Shown here: piece by piece, positions 24,648 through 33,368 of the stretch
How positions within the stretch are numbered: the first letter of the stretch is position 1
Layout: each line of letters starts with the position of its first letter
Assembly: GCF_014137855.1 (NCBI RefSeq)
Contig: NZ_JACGWT010000002.1
Span: 744,001-808,000 of the forward strand
DNA: 64,000 bases
From: Microlunatus kandeliicorticis
GTDB lineage: Bacteria > Actinomycetota > Actinomycetes > Propionibacteriales > Propionibacteriaceae
Direction: 5' to 3'
The notes under the pieces: generated by a model
What the model saw: the letters and a program-made list of their open reading frames with translations, nothing else
What the model was told of the DNA's origin: nothing
The model's database searches: none
Position numbers and translations under genes: made by a program

Positions 24648-25022
24648 GTGGCGGCCGGCGCTGAGTCGGTCGCGGGTCCTCAGGGTCTCGCGCAGAAGCT
24701 GCAGGCTGTCGTGCTCGGAGTGCTGGACGCCTACGAGGGACGGCCGGAGCCCGAGGTCGCCGTCCTGCTGCGACGCTCGATCGCGCTCTCGAGGCTCCCC
24801 ATGCCGCCGGATCCCTGGATCCGCGCGGTGGCCAGCGAGATCGAGGGTCACCGGGTGTATGTGGTCGGTGCGATGACGATGCCGGCGGACTACTTCGCCA
24901 GCCCGGCGGCACGAAGCCGTCGTCGAGGCAACATCGGCGACGGTCACGACCTGGGTCCCGACCCGGAGGCGCGCCGAGAGGCTGATCAGGAGGGAGAAGC
25001 TCCCGGTGACCAGGTGGTCTGA
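24648..25022 (+). CDS. Hypothetical protein
   Basis: 124 residues from a GTG preceded by AAGGAG at 6 nt. The first 60 residues are helical (LAQKLQAVVLGVLDAYEGRP; VAVLLRRSIALSRL), followed by a short segment and a highly polar, Arg/Glu/Asp-rich tail that looks disordered. No family is recognised. Its end overlaps the DUF4383 gene by 17 bp, so the two are co-transcribed and divergent from a MarR. Confidence 0.65.
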   Translation: MAAGAESVAGPQGLAQKLQAVVLGVLDAYEGRPEPEVAVLLRRSIALSRLPMPPDPWIRAVASEIEGHRVYVVGAMTMPADYFASPAARSRRRGNIGDGHDLGPDPEARREADQEGEAPGDQVV

Positions 25023-25632
25023 CGACGGGCGACCCACCGGTCCTCGGATCGCGCCCGTCCAGCGAGGCGCCGGGTTGCTGGCCTTCGTGTTGTGCGCGGC
25101 TGGCGTCCTCGGCTTCGTTCCCGGGGTCACCGAGCACCTCGACCGGTTGGCCGTGGCCGGTCCTGGCTCGCAGGCAGAGCTGTTCGGACTGGTCAGAGTG
25201 TCGGTTCTGGTCAACGCCCTGCACCTGGTGGCAGGCGGGCTCGGCCTCCGAGCGGTCCGGCGGGGTCCGGCGTCGTCGGTCCGCTATCTGGCGGGGCTGG
25301 CCGTCGTCTTCTTCCTGATGTTCGCCTGCGGGGTGGAGACCCGGGCCGGGTCCGCAGCCAATTTCCTTCCGGTCGACGATGCGGCGACCTTCGTCAACAT
25401 CGCGACCGTGGTGGTGGCGCTCGTCTTCATGATCTTCCTCAACCGGACCGGCCCCGACGTCGTCCGTGAGGTCTACGTCAGCCCGGACCTGCCGTCCGGG
25501 GAGCCGCCGGCCTGGGTGGACGCGCCCGTGGTGATCGCCCCGCCGGTCGATCTCCGCGGTGCCACCGTGACCGGCCGCGAGCCGCCGCAGGCCATCACGA
25601 AGACCGCATCCCCCGGCGACAAGAACCCCTGA
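25006..25632 (+). CDS. DUF4383 membrane protein, copy 1
   Basis: 208 residues with four membrane helices: residues about 20-38, 62-82, 92-110 and 128-146. The order and the signature FLNRTGPDVVREV after helix 4 match DUF4383. The function of the family is unknown. The C-terminal 50 residues are polar. The GTG overlaps the previous gene. A second copy with the same signature lies at 31717-32292, 6.7 kb away. Confidence 0.85.
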   Translation: MTRWSDDGRPTGPRIAPVQRGAGLLAFVLCAAGVLGFVPGVTEHLDRLAVAGPGSQAELFGLVRVSVLVNALHLVAGGLGLRAVRRGPASSVRYLAGLAVVFFLMFACGVETRAGSAANFLPVDDAATFVNIATVVVALVFMIFLNRTGPDVVREVYVSPDLPSGEPPAWVDAPVVIAPPVDLRGATVTGREPPQAITKTASPGDKNP

Positions 25633-25736
25633 TGCGGCGTCGGCCCGGGCACCGTGGCCCGCGCCGGCGGCGCATCAGGTCAGACGATCGAGAAGCCAGT
25701 GCAGTGCAGACGCGAACGACACCAGGAGAGGACGCC

Positions 25737-26747
25737 ATGACACAGGTCGTGGTCATCACCGGGGCATCCGGTGGGATCGGCCGAGCGGTGGCCCGGGAGT
25801 TCGGCAGCCGAGGGGCCAGGGTCGCTCTGCTGGCCCGGGGCGAGACCGGGCTGCAGGGAGCCGCCGAGGACGTGCGGAACCGTGGCGGACAGGCGTTGGT
25901 GATCCCGGTCGACGTCTCCGACGCCGATGCCGTCGAGGCCGCCGCGCAGCGGGTGGAGGACGAGCTCGGGGAGATCGACGTCTGGATCAACGTCGCCTTC
26001 ACCGCGGTCTTCAGCCGGTTCTGGCACGTCAGCCCCGCGGAGTACAAGCACGCGACCGAGGTGAGCTATCTCGGTTACGTCTACGGGACGATGTCGGCGC
26101 TGAAGCGGATGATGGCGCGCGACCGGGGCACCATCGTCCAGGTCGGGTCCGCGCTGGCTTATCGCGGCATCCCGTTGCAGACCGCGTACTGCGGGTCCAA
26201 GCACGCGATCCAGGGCTTCAACGAGTCGCTGCGCTGCGAGCTGCTGCACGAGAAGAGCAATGTGCACACCACGATGGTGCAGATGCCGGCCGTCAACACC
26301 CCGCAGTTTTCCTGGGTGCTGTCCCGGCTGCCTGACCATGCTCAACCGGTGCCGCCGATCTACCAGCCGGAGGTGGCCGCGCGCGCGGTCGTCTACGCCG
26401 CCGACCACCCGCGGCGGCGTGAGTACTGGGTGGGGGCGAGCACGGTCGGCACGCTGCTCGGGGACAAGTTCTTCCCTGGTCTGCTCGACCGCTATCTAGG
26501 CTGGAAGGGCTTTTCCTCCCAGCAGACCGGCCAGCCCCGCGACCCGGATCAGCCGGTGAACCTGTGGGAACCGGCCGACGGGCCCGACGGACGGGACTTC
26601 GGAGCTCACGGGGTCTTCGACGACCGGTCGCAGTCCACCGCGCCGCAGCTGTGGTTCTCCCACCACCACAAGACCCTGATCGCGGGTGGTCTCGCTCTCG
26701 TCGCGGGCGTCGGCACGGCGGTGGCGCGAAAGCTGGCGTCCCGGTGA
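25737..26747 (+). CDS. SDR-family oxidoreductase
   Basis: 336 residues: a short-chain dehydrogenase domain (1-250) with cofactor motif TGASGGIGR, WINVAF in place of NNAG, catalytic Ser in VGSALAYRG and YCGSKHA (YxxxK). After this it has a C-terminal extension of about 85 residues ending in a hydrophobic segment (HKTLIAGGLALVAGVGTAVARK), suggesting membrane association. Long SDRs with this tail are common in actinomycetes and cyanobacteria; their substrates are unknown. The ATG follows AGGAGAGG. The next gene overlaps its stop by 4 bp. Confidence 0.9.
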   Translation: MTQVVVITGASGGIGRAVAREFGSRGARVALLARGETGLQGAAEDVRNRGGQALVIPVDVSDADAVEAAAQRVEDELGEIDVWINVAFTAVFSRFWHVSPAEYKHATEVSYLGYVYGTMSALKRMMARDRGTIVQVGSALAYRGIPLQTAYCGSKHAIQGFNESLRCELLHEKSNVHTTMVQMPAVNTPQFSWVLSRLPDHAQPVPPIYQPEVAARAVVYAADHPRRREYWVGASTVGTLLGDKFFPGLLDRYLGWKGFSSQQTGQPRDPDQPVNLWEPADGPDGRDFGAHGVFDDRSQSTAPQLWFSHHHKTLIAGGLALVAGVGTAVARKLASR

Positions 26748-27103
26748 GCGGCCGGCTCGGCGGCCTGCGACCGGTCGGCGTGCTGGGTCTCGCCTGGGGC
26801 GCGGTGCTGCTGTCGCGCGGGGACCAGCTCTTCGCGAGCCTAGAGGGTCGGCTGGCCGTGGGCATCGAGTCGGACGCGATCACCGTGCTCGGTCTGCGGC
26901 ACGCCGGGCAGGGACTCGTGCAGCTCATCGCGCCGAGGCGGTTCGCGCGCCTCTACACCGGGATCGACCTGCTCCACGCGGCGTCCATGGTGGCGCTCGC
27001 CGTCCGTGACCCCACCCGTCGGCGGGCCGCCGGGGTGAGCGCGGGAGTGGCGGCACTCTCGGCCGCGGCGTCCGCTCGCTCGGCCGGCTTTGGCCGCCGG
27101 TGA
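26744..27103 (+). CDS. Small membrane protein in SDR-GH15 operon
   Basis: 119 residues with hydrophobic stretches near 9-25, 75-92 and 97-112. The GTG overlaps the SDR stop (GTGA) and its own stop overlaps the GH15 start, so it is translated as part of the same operon. Its pattern (GVLGLAWGAVLLSRG; LRHAGQGLVQLIAPRRFARLYTGIDLLHAASM) resembles small actinomycete proteins annotated as hypothetical. No function can be assigned. Confidence 0.7.
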   Translation: MSGRLGGLRPVGVLGLAWGAVLLSRGDQLFASLEGRLAVGIESDAITVLGLRHAGQGLVQLIAPRRFARLYTGIDLLHAASMVALAVRDPTRRRAAGVSAGVAALSAAASARSAGFGRR

Positions 27104-28857
27104 CCACGCAACGGCCGCACGGCCTCGAGGCGGACTACCCTCCGCAGGCGCTGCGCGACTACGCCCTGATCGCCGACGGCCACCGCGGTGCCCTGATCGG
27201 ACCGCGCGGCGACATCACCTGGCTGTGTGCGCCGCGCTGGGACTCCCCGGCCGTGTTCAGCCACCTGGTCGGCGGGGACGGGCTGTACGCCCTCACCCCG
27301 GACGCACCGTTCGTCTGGGGCGGCAGCTACGAACCGGACTCGATGATCTGGCGCAGTCGCTGGGTCGCCGACGACACGGCCACCGTGCAGTCGCGCGAGG
27401 CGCTGGCCTATCCCGGCGAGGCCGACCGGCTGGTCCTGCTCCGACGCGTCTGGTCCACCGGAGGCCCGGCCCGGGTGTCGGTGTTGCTCCGGGTGAGCGC
27501 CGAGTTCGGACGACGACCGATGGAGCGTCCGAAGCTGGATCAGCACGGTCGTTGGACCGCGCGGGTCGGGGAGCTGCGGCTCCGCTGGTCCGGCGCGGCT
27601 GCCGCGCGATGGGAGGACCACGCACTCCGGCTCGAGCTCGACCTGGACCCGGATCGTCCGCACGACCTCGTGCTGGAACTGAGCGACCGGCCGCTGGCCG
27701 ATCCCGTCGACCCGGACCAGGCCTGGTCGGCCACCACACAGGCGTGGACCGAGCAGGTGCCCGACCTCTCCCGGACGGCGGCGCCCCGTGATGCCGCGCA
27801 GGCCTACGCGGTACTGCGCTCACTGACTGATCCCGGCGGCGGCATGGTGGCGGCGGCGACCCTCGGCCTGCCCGAACGAGCCAAAGCCGGGAAGAACTAC
27901 GACTACCGCTACGCCTGGATCCGTGACCAGGTCTACGCCGGCCTGGCCTGCGCAGTCGACGAGCCCTTGCCGCTCTTCGATGACGCCGTCGCCTTTACCA
28001 CGGCCCGACTGCTCGAGCACGGGGACGCGCTGTCGCCGGGATACCGGGTGGACGGCTCACCGATCCCGGGGGAGGAGCAGCTCGACCTGCCCGGATATCC
28101 CGGGGGCACCGTCGTCGTCGGGAACTGGGTGCGCCGACAGTTCCAGCTCGACGCTCTGGGCGAGATGCTCGAACTCCTGGCCGCCGGGTTGCGACTCGAC
28201 CGACTGGACACCCATCACGTCGAGGCGATCGACCTGGCGATCGACGTGATCGCGCGACGGTGGAACGAGCCCGAAGCGGGGATCTGGGAGCTCGACGACG
28301 CCTGGTGGACGCAGTCCCGGCTGGCCGCCGTGGCCGGACTGCGGGCGGTCGCCCACGAGCTGCCGGCCAGCCAGGCCGGCCGCGCGGCGACCCTGGCCGA
28401 TGCGGTGCTCGCCGAGACGGGACGCCGCGCGCTCGGGACCGACGGCGCGTGGATGCGCAGCCCGGACCATCCGGGAGTCGACGCCTCCTTGCTGCTGCCC
28501 GCCGTCCGCGGAGCGTTGCCCGCCGACGATCCGCGGACCGTCAACACCCTGGCCAAGGTCGAGGCGGACCTGGTCCAGGACCACCACGTCTACCGCTATC
28601 GACCCGACGGTCGACCGCTCGGTGAGGCCGAAGGCGCCTTCACGCTGTGCGGGTTCATCATGAGCCTCGCCCACCTGCAGCAGGGCAATGCCGTCGCCGC
28701 CTACCGCTACTTCGACGTCCAACGCACGGTGTGCGGTTCGCCGGGAATCCTCACCGAGGAGTTCGACGTCCAGCAGCGGCAGCTGCGCGGCAACACCCCT
28801 CAGGCCTTCGTCCACGCGATGCTGCTCGAGACCGCCCAACGACTGGGACGCGCCTGA
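27100..28857 (+). CDS. Glycoside hydrolase family 15 protein
   Basis: 585 residues: an N-terminal beta-sandwich (about 1-230) and an (alpha/alpha)6 barrel. Key barrel motifs are NYDYRYAWIRD near 265-275 and GNTPQAFVHAML near the C-terminus; the acidic pair EEFDVQ is just before it. Family members are glucoamylases, glucodextranases or trehalases; a cytosolic location is implied by the absence of a signal peptide, which fits trehalose or glycogen metabolism. The start overlaps the previous stop by 4 bp. Confidence 0.92.
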   Translation: MTTQRPHGLEADYPPQALRDYALIADGHRGALIGPRGDITWLCAPRWDSPAVFSHLVGGDGLYALTPDAPFVWGGSYEPDSMIWRSRWVADDTATVQSREALAYPGEADRLVLLRRVWSTGGPARVSVLLRVSAEFGRRPMERPKLDQHGRWTARVGELRLRWSGAAAARWEDHALRLELDLDPDRPHDLVLELSDRPLADPVDPDQAWSATTQAWTEQVPDLSRTAAPRDAAQAYAVLRSLTDPGGGMVAAATLGLPERAKAGKNYDYRYAWIRDQVYAGLACAVDEPLPLFDDAVAFTTARLLEHGDALSPGYRVDGSPIPGEEQLDLPGYPGGTVVVGNWVRRQFQLDALGEMLELLAAGLRLDRLDTHHVEAIDLAIDVIARRWNEPEAGIWELDDAWWTQSRLAAVAGLRAVAHELPASQAGRAATLADAVLAETGRRALGTDGAWMRSPDHPGVDASLLLPAVRGALPADDPRTVNTLAKVEADLVQDHHVYRYRPDGRPLGEAEGAFTLCGFIMSLAHLQQGNAVAAYRYFDVQRTVCGSPGILTEEFDVQQRQLRGNTPQAFVHAMLLETAQRLGRA

Positions 28858-29577
28858 ATGGAGGCGACCGGCACCTTCCCCGGGTGGCTGGACCGATTGG
28901 CCACCGTATCGCTCCTGCTGGCGGCCCTGTGCGCCGTGCTGGTGCTGATCGACGTGATCCGGCGGCCGCAGCCGATGGCGGTGATGAACGTGGTCTGGCC
29001 GATCACGATGCTCTTCGGGAGCGTGCTGTGGCTCGCCTTCTATCGGGCGAAGGGTCGGGCGCCGCTGCGCGGCCGCGACGACGACGCGCCGGACCGTTCG
29101 ATGCGGGTGTCGGTGGCGGTTGGAGCCAGTCACTGCGGGGCCGGCTGCACGCTGGGAGACATCGTCGGAGAATTTGCACTGGTGCTGCTCCCGGGACTGG
29201 CGGCCGTGTTCGGTCTCGGGTGGCTCTGGCCCGACCGGATCTTCGCCGCCTGGACGCTCGACTTCGTGCTGGCCTTCGCGATCGGGATCGTCTTCCAGTA
29301 CTTCTCCATCGCCCCGATGCGGGGGCTCGGACTCTGGGCCGGCCTGCTGGCGGCGATCAAGGCCGACACCGCCTCGATCACCTCCTGGCAGGTAGGCATG
29401 TACGGCCTGATGGCCGTCGGCCAGTTCTGGTTGTTCCCCCTCTGGTTCGGCGGCCGCGCCGAGGCGACCTCACCGGTCTTCTGGTTGCTCATGCAGCTGG
29501 CCATGATCGTCGGCTTCGGCACGGCCTACCCGGTCAACTGGCTGCTGGTCCGGCGCGGGGTCAAGGAGAAGATGTGA
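28858..29577 (+). CDS. DUF4396 membrane protein
   Basis: 239 residues with six or so hydrophobic segments. The family signature GASHCGAGCTLGDIVGE at about 90-106 has two conserved Cys that could bind copper or another metal; the family is uncharacterised. The start immediately follows the GH15 stop, and the next gene overlaps its end by 4 bp, so all are in one transcript from 25737 to 30077. Confidence 0.85.
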   Translation: MEATGTFPGWLDRLATVSLLLAALCAVLVLIDVIRRPQPMAVMNVVWPITMLFGSVLWLAFYRAKGRAPLRGRDDDAPDRSMRVSVAVGASHCGAGCTLGDIVGEFALVLLPGLAAVFGLGWLWPDRIFAAWTLDFVLAFAIGIVFQYFSIAPMRGLGLWAGLLAAIKADTASITSWQVGMYGLMAVGQFWLFPLWFGGRAEATSPVFWLLMQLAMIVGFGTAYPVNWLLVRRGVKEKM

Positions 29578-30077
29578 CGGCGTCGGTCGGCAGCTCGCGC
29601 TCCGTGGCTCGGCTCGGTGCCGCGCTGCTGCGACAGCGGTGGTTCGTCCGCGCGCCGATCCTGCTCTACCGGTGGCACCTCGGTGCGCTGGTGGGTGACC
29701 GTGTGCTGCTGCTCGAGCACCTCGGCCGCAGGTCGGGCCAGTGGCGCACGGTCTGTCTCGAGGTGGTCGACCGACCCGCCCCGTCCGCGCTCGTCGTGAT
29801 CAGCGGCTTCGGTCGACGCTCCCAGTGGTTCCGCAACCTGCAGGCCAATCCGGTCTGCCGGCTCAGCGTCGGGCGGCTGCGTCGGGTCGACGCCCGCGCC
29901 GTCGTGCTCTCCGAAGCGCAGACAACCGACGTCCTGGCCCGGTATGCCGACCGTCACCCGGCAGCGTGGCGGCGCCTGCGCGACGTGTTGACGGAGACGC
30001 TCGATGCCCCGACCGCGGTCCCGCCGGCGGTCAGGCTCGAACTCTGCGATTTGGGTAGCAAAAGCCGTCGAATCTGA
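29574..30077 (+). CDS. Deazaflavin-dependent nitroreductase family (DDN-like) protein
   Basis: 167 residues, a split-barrel protein. RAPILLYRWHLGALVGDRVLLLEHLGRRSGQWRT and VVISGFGRRSQWFRNLQANP are the classic DDN motifs that contact cofactor F420. Such enzymes reduce nitroaromatics or quinones. The GTG overlaps the DUF4396 stop by 4 bp. It is the last gene before flank repeat A copy 2, which begins 98 bp later. Confidence 0.88.
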   Translation: MTASVGSSRSVARLGAALLRQRWFVRAPILLYRWHLGALVGDRVLLLEHLGRRSGQWRTVCLEVVDRPAPSALVVISGFGRRSQWFRNLQANPVCRLSVGRLRRVDARAVVLSEAQTTDVLARYADRHPAAWRRLRDVLTETLDAPTAVPPAVRLELCDLGSKSRRI

Positions 30078-30174
30078 CATCCGACAGCCGTTCAGTTGGA
30101 CGACGACCGCGGCGGACCGGCGAGCCAGCACGTCGAACGCCTCGGGCCTGGTCAACGACACTGTCAACGCCACG

Positions 30175-30240
30175 AACTGCTGAATATGGCTCTAGGGGAT
30201 CAAGGCGGCTCGTGTCCTCGCTCCGCTGCGGGCCGGGCCG
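30175..30240. repeat. Flank repeat A, copy 2
   Basis: CTGCTGAATATGGCTCTAGG then GGATCAAGGCGGCTCG then TGTCCTCGCTCCGCTGCGGG. It aligns with copy 1 (6336-6432) except that about 30 bp of low-complexity CGCTGCGCTCG repeats are missing. AAGGCGGCTC is at 30202-30211. It opens a short module that closes at the tRNA fragment at 30703. Confidence 0.75.
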
Positions 30241-30286
30241 CCCAAATCAGGTAGCTGGCCGCACCACGCGCCCACGAGCTGAGTGG

Positions 30287-30560
30287 TCAGCCTGGAAAGT
30301 CCTCCGGAGGCGGCTTGATGATTCGTCTGATCAGCATGCCGATCCCGGTCCCGAGCAGCACGGCACCCAGCGTCACCAGAGTGCCCCAACGGTGTCGAAA
30401 GACGCCTGACCAAAGCCCGTACAGACCGAAGCCGACCCATACACACCGCCGATGCGATCGATCCACTGACGCACACGACTCCGCCCGCGAGCCCGACCGG
30501 CGTCTCTCCGCACGAGCGCACCATAGGCCAGGGTGGCTCGGAAGAAGCCCGTGGGAGGAA
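30287..30560 (-). pseudogene. Remnant of a LysE/RhtB-type exporter C-terminus, frameshifted
   Basis: One minus-strand frame from about 30549 reads GFFRATLAYGALVRR then RVRQWIDRIGG, the usual last loop of LysE/RhtB exporters. Near 30444 the similarity moves to another frame, continuing VWVGFGLYGLWSG and a further hydrophobic stretch to 30287. Joined across a one-base shift, the two halves give a sensible membrane C-terminus. The N-terminal four helices are absent; upstream is the tRNA fragment. It therefore looks like a truncated, decayed gene. The rest of 30078-30876 holds no intact gene. Confidence 0.45.
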
Positions 30561-30702
30561 AGGCTGAGGACCAGGCGAGCCTTGATCGGTGCCACCGACA
30601 TGCCCCCGCCGCCTCGTGGTCAGTCATCGGTACGAGTCATTACCCATCGATGCCGGAGCCTCCACGAGAGGCGCCAGGGCCTGCCATAAGACCGCGGAAT
30701 TG

Positions 30703-30751
30703 CTCCTAATGCGTAGGTTCGGGGGTCGAATCCCCGAGGCGGCTCCCACCA
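30703..30751 (+). other. tRNA-Thr 3'-half fragment (candidate att site), copy 2
   Basis: CTCCTAATGCGTAGGT, GGGTCGAATCCCCG and AGGCGGCTCCCACCA match the fragment at 9361 at 46 of 50 positions, in the same orientation. One difference changes the anticodon triplet (CGT to CCT). No 5' half precedes it, so it is not a tRNA gene. It closes the module that begins with flank A copy 2. Confidence 0.8.
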
Positions 30752-30876
30752 GGCCGCACGGTGGTCCGCTTCCAATGGCTTCCGCCTGGCGTCCGATCGT
30801 GGGCTTCGCACCAGCCGCCACGCGCGTGCAGTGGCTGGCGATCATCACACGACACAACTACTGCTGTGGCGCCCTT

Positions 30877-31395
30877 CTATGTCCAGCCGCAGTCGGTGAG
30901 CACGCGCCTCAAAGTGTGTGGGAGCGGCGAGTCGGCACCGATCACCTCCTCCGCAACCCCGGGCAGTGGATCGATGTCGCGCCACCACTCACGCATCTCC
31001 ACCTCGCCGAACTCGTCAGCATTCGCCTTCGTCGCGTGTCGCCTCAGCGTCTCTTCGAAGCTCATCTCGTAGCGGTAGCACCGCGTGACGCCCCGATGGT
31101 CAGCGATCAGGTGCCTCAAGACCTCTCCGTAGATCGCGGCGTGGAGGATCCCTTCGACGACCGCGTGCAGACCGCAGTTCAGGGCGTAGCGGACCGAGAC
31201 ATCCACATAGCCTGCGGCCGGTGTGTCGGGGTAGTCCCGGACGTGGAGGATCTCGCGGCGCAGTTGGTCCTGTCCGATGATCGCGATGCCGCGTGGCCGA
31301 GCTTCTCGGATCGCCGCCGCAAGTGTCGACTTTCCCGTGCCCGAGTTTCCGCGGACGATGATGAGGCGGGAGTCTCGTTCTCCGAAAGAAGCCAC
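30877..31395 (-). CDS. P-loop kinase (AAA_33 / uridine-kinase-like)
   Basis: 172 residues. Walker A is IIVRGNSGTGKSTLA at about 12-25. GIAIIGQDQLRREIL and VVEGIL follow as strands 2 and 3, and the lid region has RYEMSFEETLRRHATK. Related proteins phosphorylate small molecules or nucleosides; the substrate is unknown. It begins 126 bp after the tRNA fragment on the opposite strand and stands alone. It shares the family but little detailed sequence with the kinase at 4134. Confidence 0.78.
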   Translation of the reverse strand: MASFGERDSRLIIVRGNSGTGKSTLAAAIREARPRGIAIIGQDQLRREILHVRDYPDTPAAGYVDVSVRYALNCGLHAVVEGILHAAIYGEVLRHLIADHRGVTRCYRYEMSFEETLRRHATKANADEFGEVEMREWWRDIDPLPGVAEEVIGADSPLPHTLRRVLTDCGWT

Positions 31396-31716
31396 GCCAT
31401 GTTGTACAAGACGTGCGTATCGATGGGAACAGGCTCACCGGAAACCGGTGGTCGGGCGGAGCCAACAGAGAGCAAAGTGCTGGCGTTCTCGCTCCATCGA
31501 TCGATGGGGGTGGAGTCGGCGGTCTCCGGGAGAGTCCGGAACGCCGGCGCGGCGACCTCTCGGACCCTTCCTCCGCTGACCTCCGGGCCGGCACCCAGGT
31601 TGCTCAGGTGCGTCTCAACGCCGCGCGCATCCGCGGGAACCGTCGTGCGCGACCTGACGTGTGGCCCTGAGGAATCGAGCGGGTGGGGTCGAGCGGATCA
31701 CACGAGAGGTGACGGA
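31396..31716. other. Intergenic region without a supported gene
   Basis: 320 bp between divergent genes. Frames are open on both strands but lack start signals and recognisable protein features. It presumably holds the promoters for the kinase (leftward) and the DUF4383 gene (rightward); I cannot place either with confidence. Confidence 0.4.
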
Positions 31717-32292
31717 GTGGACAGGGTGGCGGAGACGGCGGGGTCGACCGAGCAGGACACGGGTGCGCGACGCCGTCCGGCACCGGTGCAGCAGGGCGCG
31801 GGTGCGCTCGCCTTCCTGCTGGCCGGTGCGGGGGTGCTGGGGTTCGTTCCTGGGGTGACCACCCACGTCGACCAGCTGGCGCTGCTCGGCCCGCGGTCCG
31901 GGGCGCTGCTCTTCGACCTGGTCCGGGTGTCGGTGCTGGTGAACGTGGTCCACCTGGTCGTGGGGCTGGTCGGGCTGGTCGCCGCACGCCGTGGCCCGCG
32001 ACCCTCCGTGCGCTGGTTCGTCGGGGTCGCGGTCGTCTTCTTCATCCTGTTCGTGATCGGGGTCGAGACCGGGCCGCACAGCACCACCAACCCGCTCCCG
32101 GTGAACGCCGCGGCCACCTTCACGGCGATCCTCGTGGTGATCGTGGCCGTCCTGGGCATCGTCTTCCTCAACCGGACCGGTCCCGACGTCGTGCGCGAGG
32201 TGTTCGTCTCCGACCGGCCCGTGCCGGGAGCGGACCACCCGGGGCCCCGGGCGCTGACGGCGGGTGCGCCGAGCCCGTCTCGGCACGGCTGA
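31717..32292 (+). CDS. DUF4383 membrane protein, copy 2
   Basis: 191 residues with the same four-helix plan as the 25006 gene. Shared blocks include QGAGALAFLLAGAGVLGFVPG against QRGAGLLAFVLCAAGVLGF, LVRVSVLVN, and the final FLNRTGPDVVREV. The N-terminus is longer and polar. The GTG at 31717 follows GAGAGG at 7 nt. It converges with the Gfo/Idh gene, 18 bp away. Function unknown. Confidence 0.85.
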   Translation: MDRVAETAGSTEQDTGARRRPAPVQQGAGALAFLLAGAGVLGFVPGVTTHVDQLALLGPRSGALLFDLVRVSVLVNVVHLVVGLVGLVAARRGPRPSVRWFVGVAVVFFILFVIGVETGPHSTTNPLPVNAAATFTAILVVIVAVLGIVFLNRTGPDVVREVFVSDRPVPGADHPGPRALTAGAPSPSRHG

Positions 32293-32310
32293 ACCGCGCG
32301 GCTCGGAGGA

Positions 32311-33321
32311 TCAGAGCTCGTCCGGCGACACCGACCGTCCGGTGCTGGCGGCCTGCTCGACCGCGCAGATCACCCGGGTCACCGCGAGACCATGATCGAC
32401 ACCGGGGCCGAGGTCGCCGCCGTCGATCAGCGCCCGGGCGAAGTGCTCGACCATCCAGACGGCCGGACCGACCTGGCTGCGCCCGATGGTGCCCGACAGC
32501 GGCCACTCCGAACGGGTGCGGTCGGTGACCACCGACAGCCCCTGGTGCGACAGGTCGGCGGTGATCGATCCCTCGGTGCCGACGACGCCGAACCGGAAGT
32601 CGACGATGCCTTCCCCGGCGTCGGGGAGCACCCAGGCCGAGGTCAGGTTGGCGGTCGCCCCGTTCGCGAAGGCGATCAGGGCGTGCACGACGTCCTCGGT
32701 GTCCACCCCGCGCGCCGCGAGCACGCCCCGCGAGCTCACCGCACGGACCGAGGCGACGGCGCTGTCGTTCAACCACATCAGCAGATCCACCGTGTGCGGC
32801 ATCAGGAACCAGGCCGGGGACGACCGCTCGGCCCACGCGAGCATCCGGGTCGGGACGAAGAAGGAGTTGCTCAGCGTCGCGTGCGACGTGATGGGCGAGC
32901 CCAGGCTCCCCGAGGCGACCACCTCGTGGGCCCGGTGGGCGTGCGGGTTCCACCGGTTCTCGAACCCCACCAGGCAGCGTCCACCGCCCGCGCGGACGGC
33001 GTCGGCGATCAACGTCGCGTCCTCGACGGTGGTCGCCAGCGGCTTCTCGATCAGCAGGTCGATCCCGGCGCCGGCCACGTCGACGGCCACCTCGCGGTGC
33101 GCGAAGTCCGGCGTGGCGATGATCACCGCGTCCGGCGACGTGGCCGCCAGCAGTGCCCGGTGATCAGGATGGACCGGGACGCCGGTGGCCCCGCTCGCCG
33201 CCTCGCCGGTCTGCGCGGAAGGCTCGGCGAACCCGGCCACGCGGACACCCGGGACGTCCGCCAGGGCGCGCGCGAACAGCTGCCCGCGCAGACCGGCGCC
33301 GACGATTCCGACGGTGAGCAT
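32311..33321 (-). CDS. Gfo/Idh/MocA-family oxidoreductase
   Basis: 336 residues. The N-terminal Rossmann fold has GIVGAGLRGQ at 5-14 and the catalytic IEKPLA (EKP) near 95. The C-terminal alpha/beta domain contains MPHTVDLLMWL, with the usual His-Asp pair. The family oxidises sugars, inositols or sugar acids using NAD(P). The start at 33321 gives the normal family length. It follows the SDR gene by 47 bp on the same strand; together they suggest a carbohydrate-oxidation operon. Confidence 0.9.
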   Translation of the reverse strand: MLTVGIVGAGLRGQLFARALADVPGVRVAGFAEPSAQTGEAASGATGVPVHPDHRALLAATSPDAVIIATPDFAHREVAVDVAGAGIDLLIEKPLATTVEDATLIADAVRAGGGRCLVGFENRWNPHAHRAHEVVASGSLGSPITSHATLSNSFFVPTRMLAWAERSSPAWFLMPHTVDLLMWLNDSAVASVRAVSSRGVLAARGVDTEDVVHALIAFANGATANLTSAWVLPDAGEGIVDFRFGVVGTEGSITADLSHQGLSVVTDRTRSEWPLSGTIGRSQVGPAVWMVEHFARALIDGGDLGPGVDHGLAVTRVICAVEQAASTGRSVSPDEL

Positions 33322-33368
33322 CGGGACTCCTCCCAGGATCAAGACGTGCGGACCGCGCGGGTGGCCGG

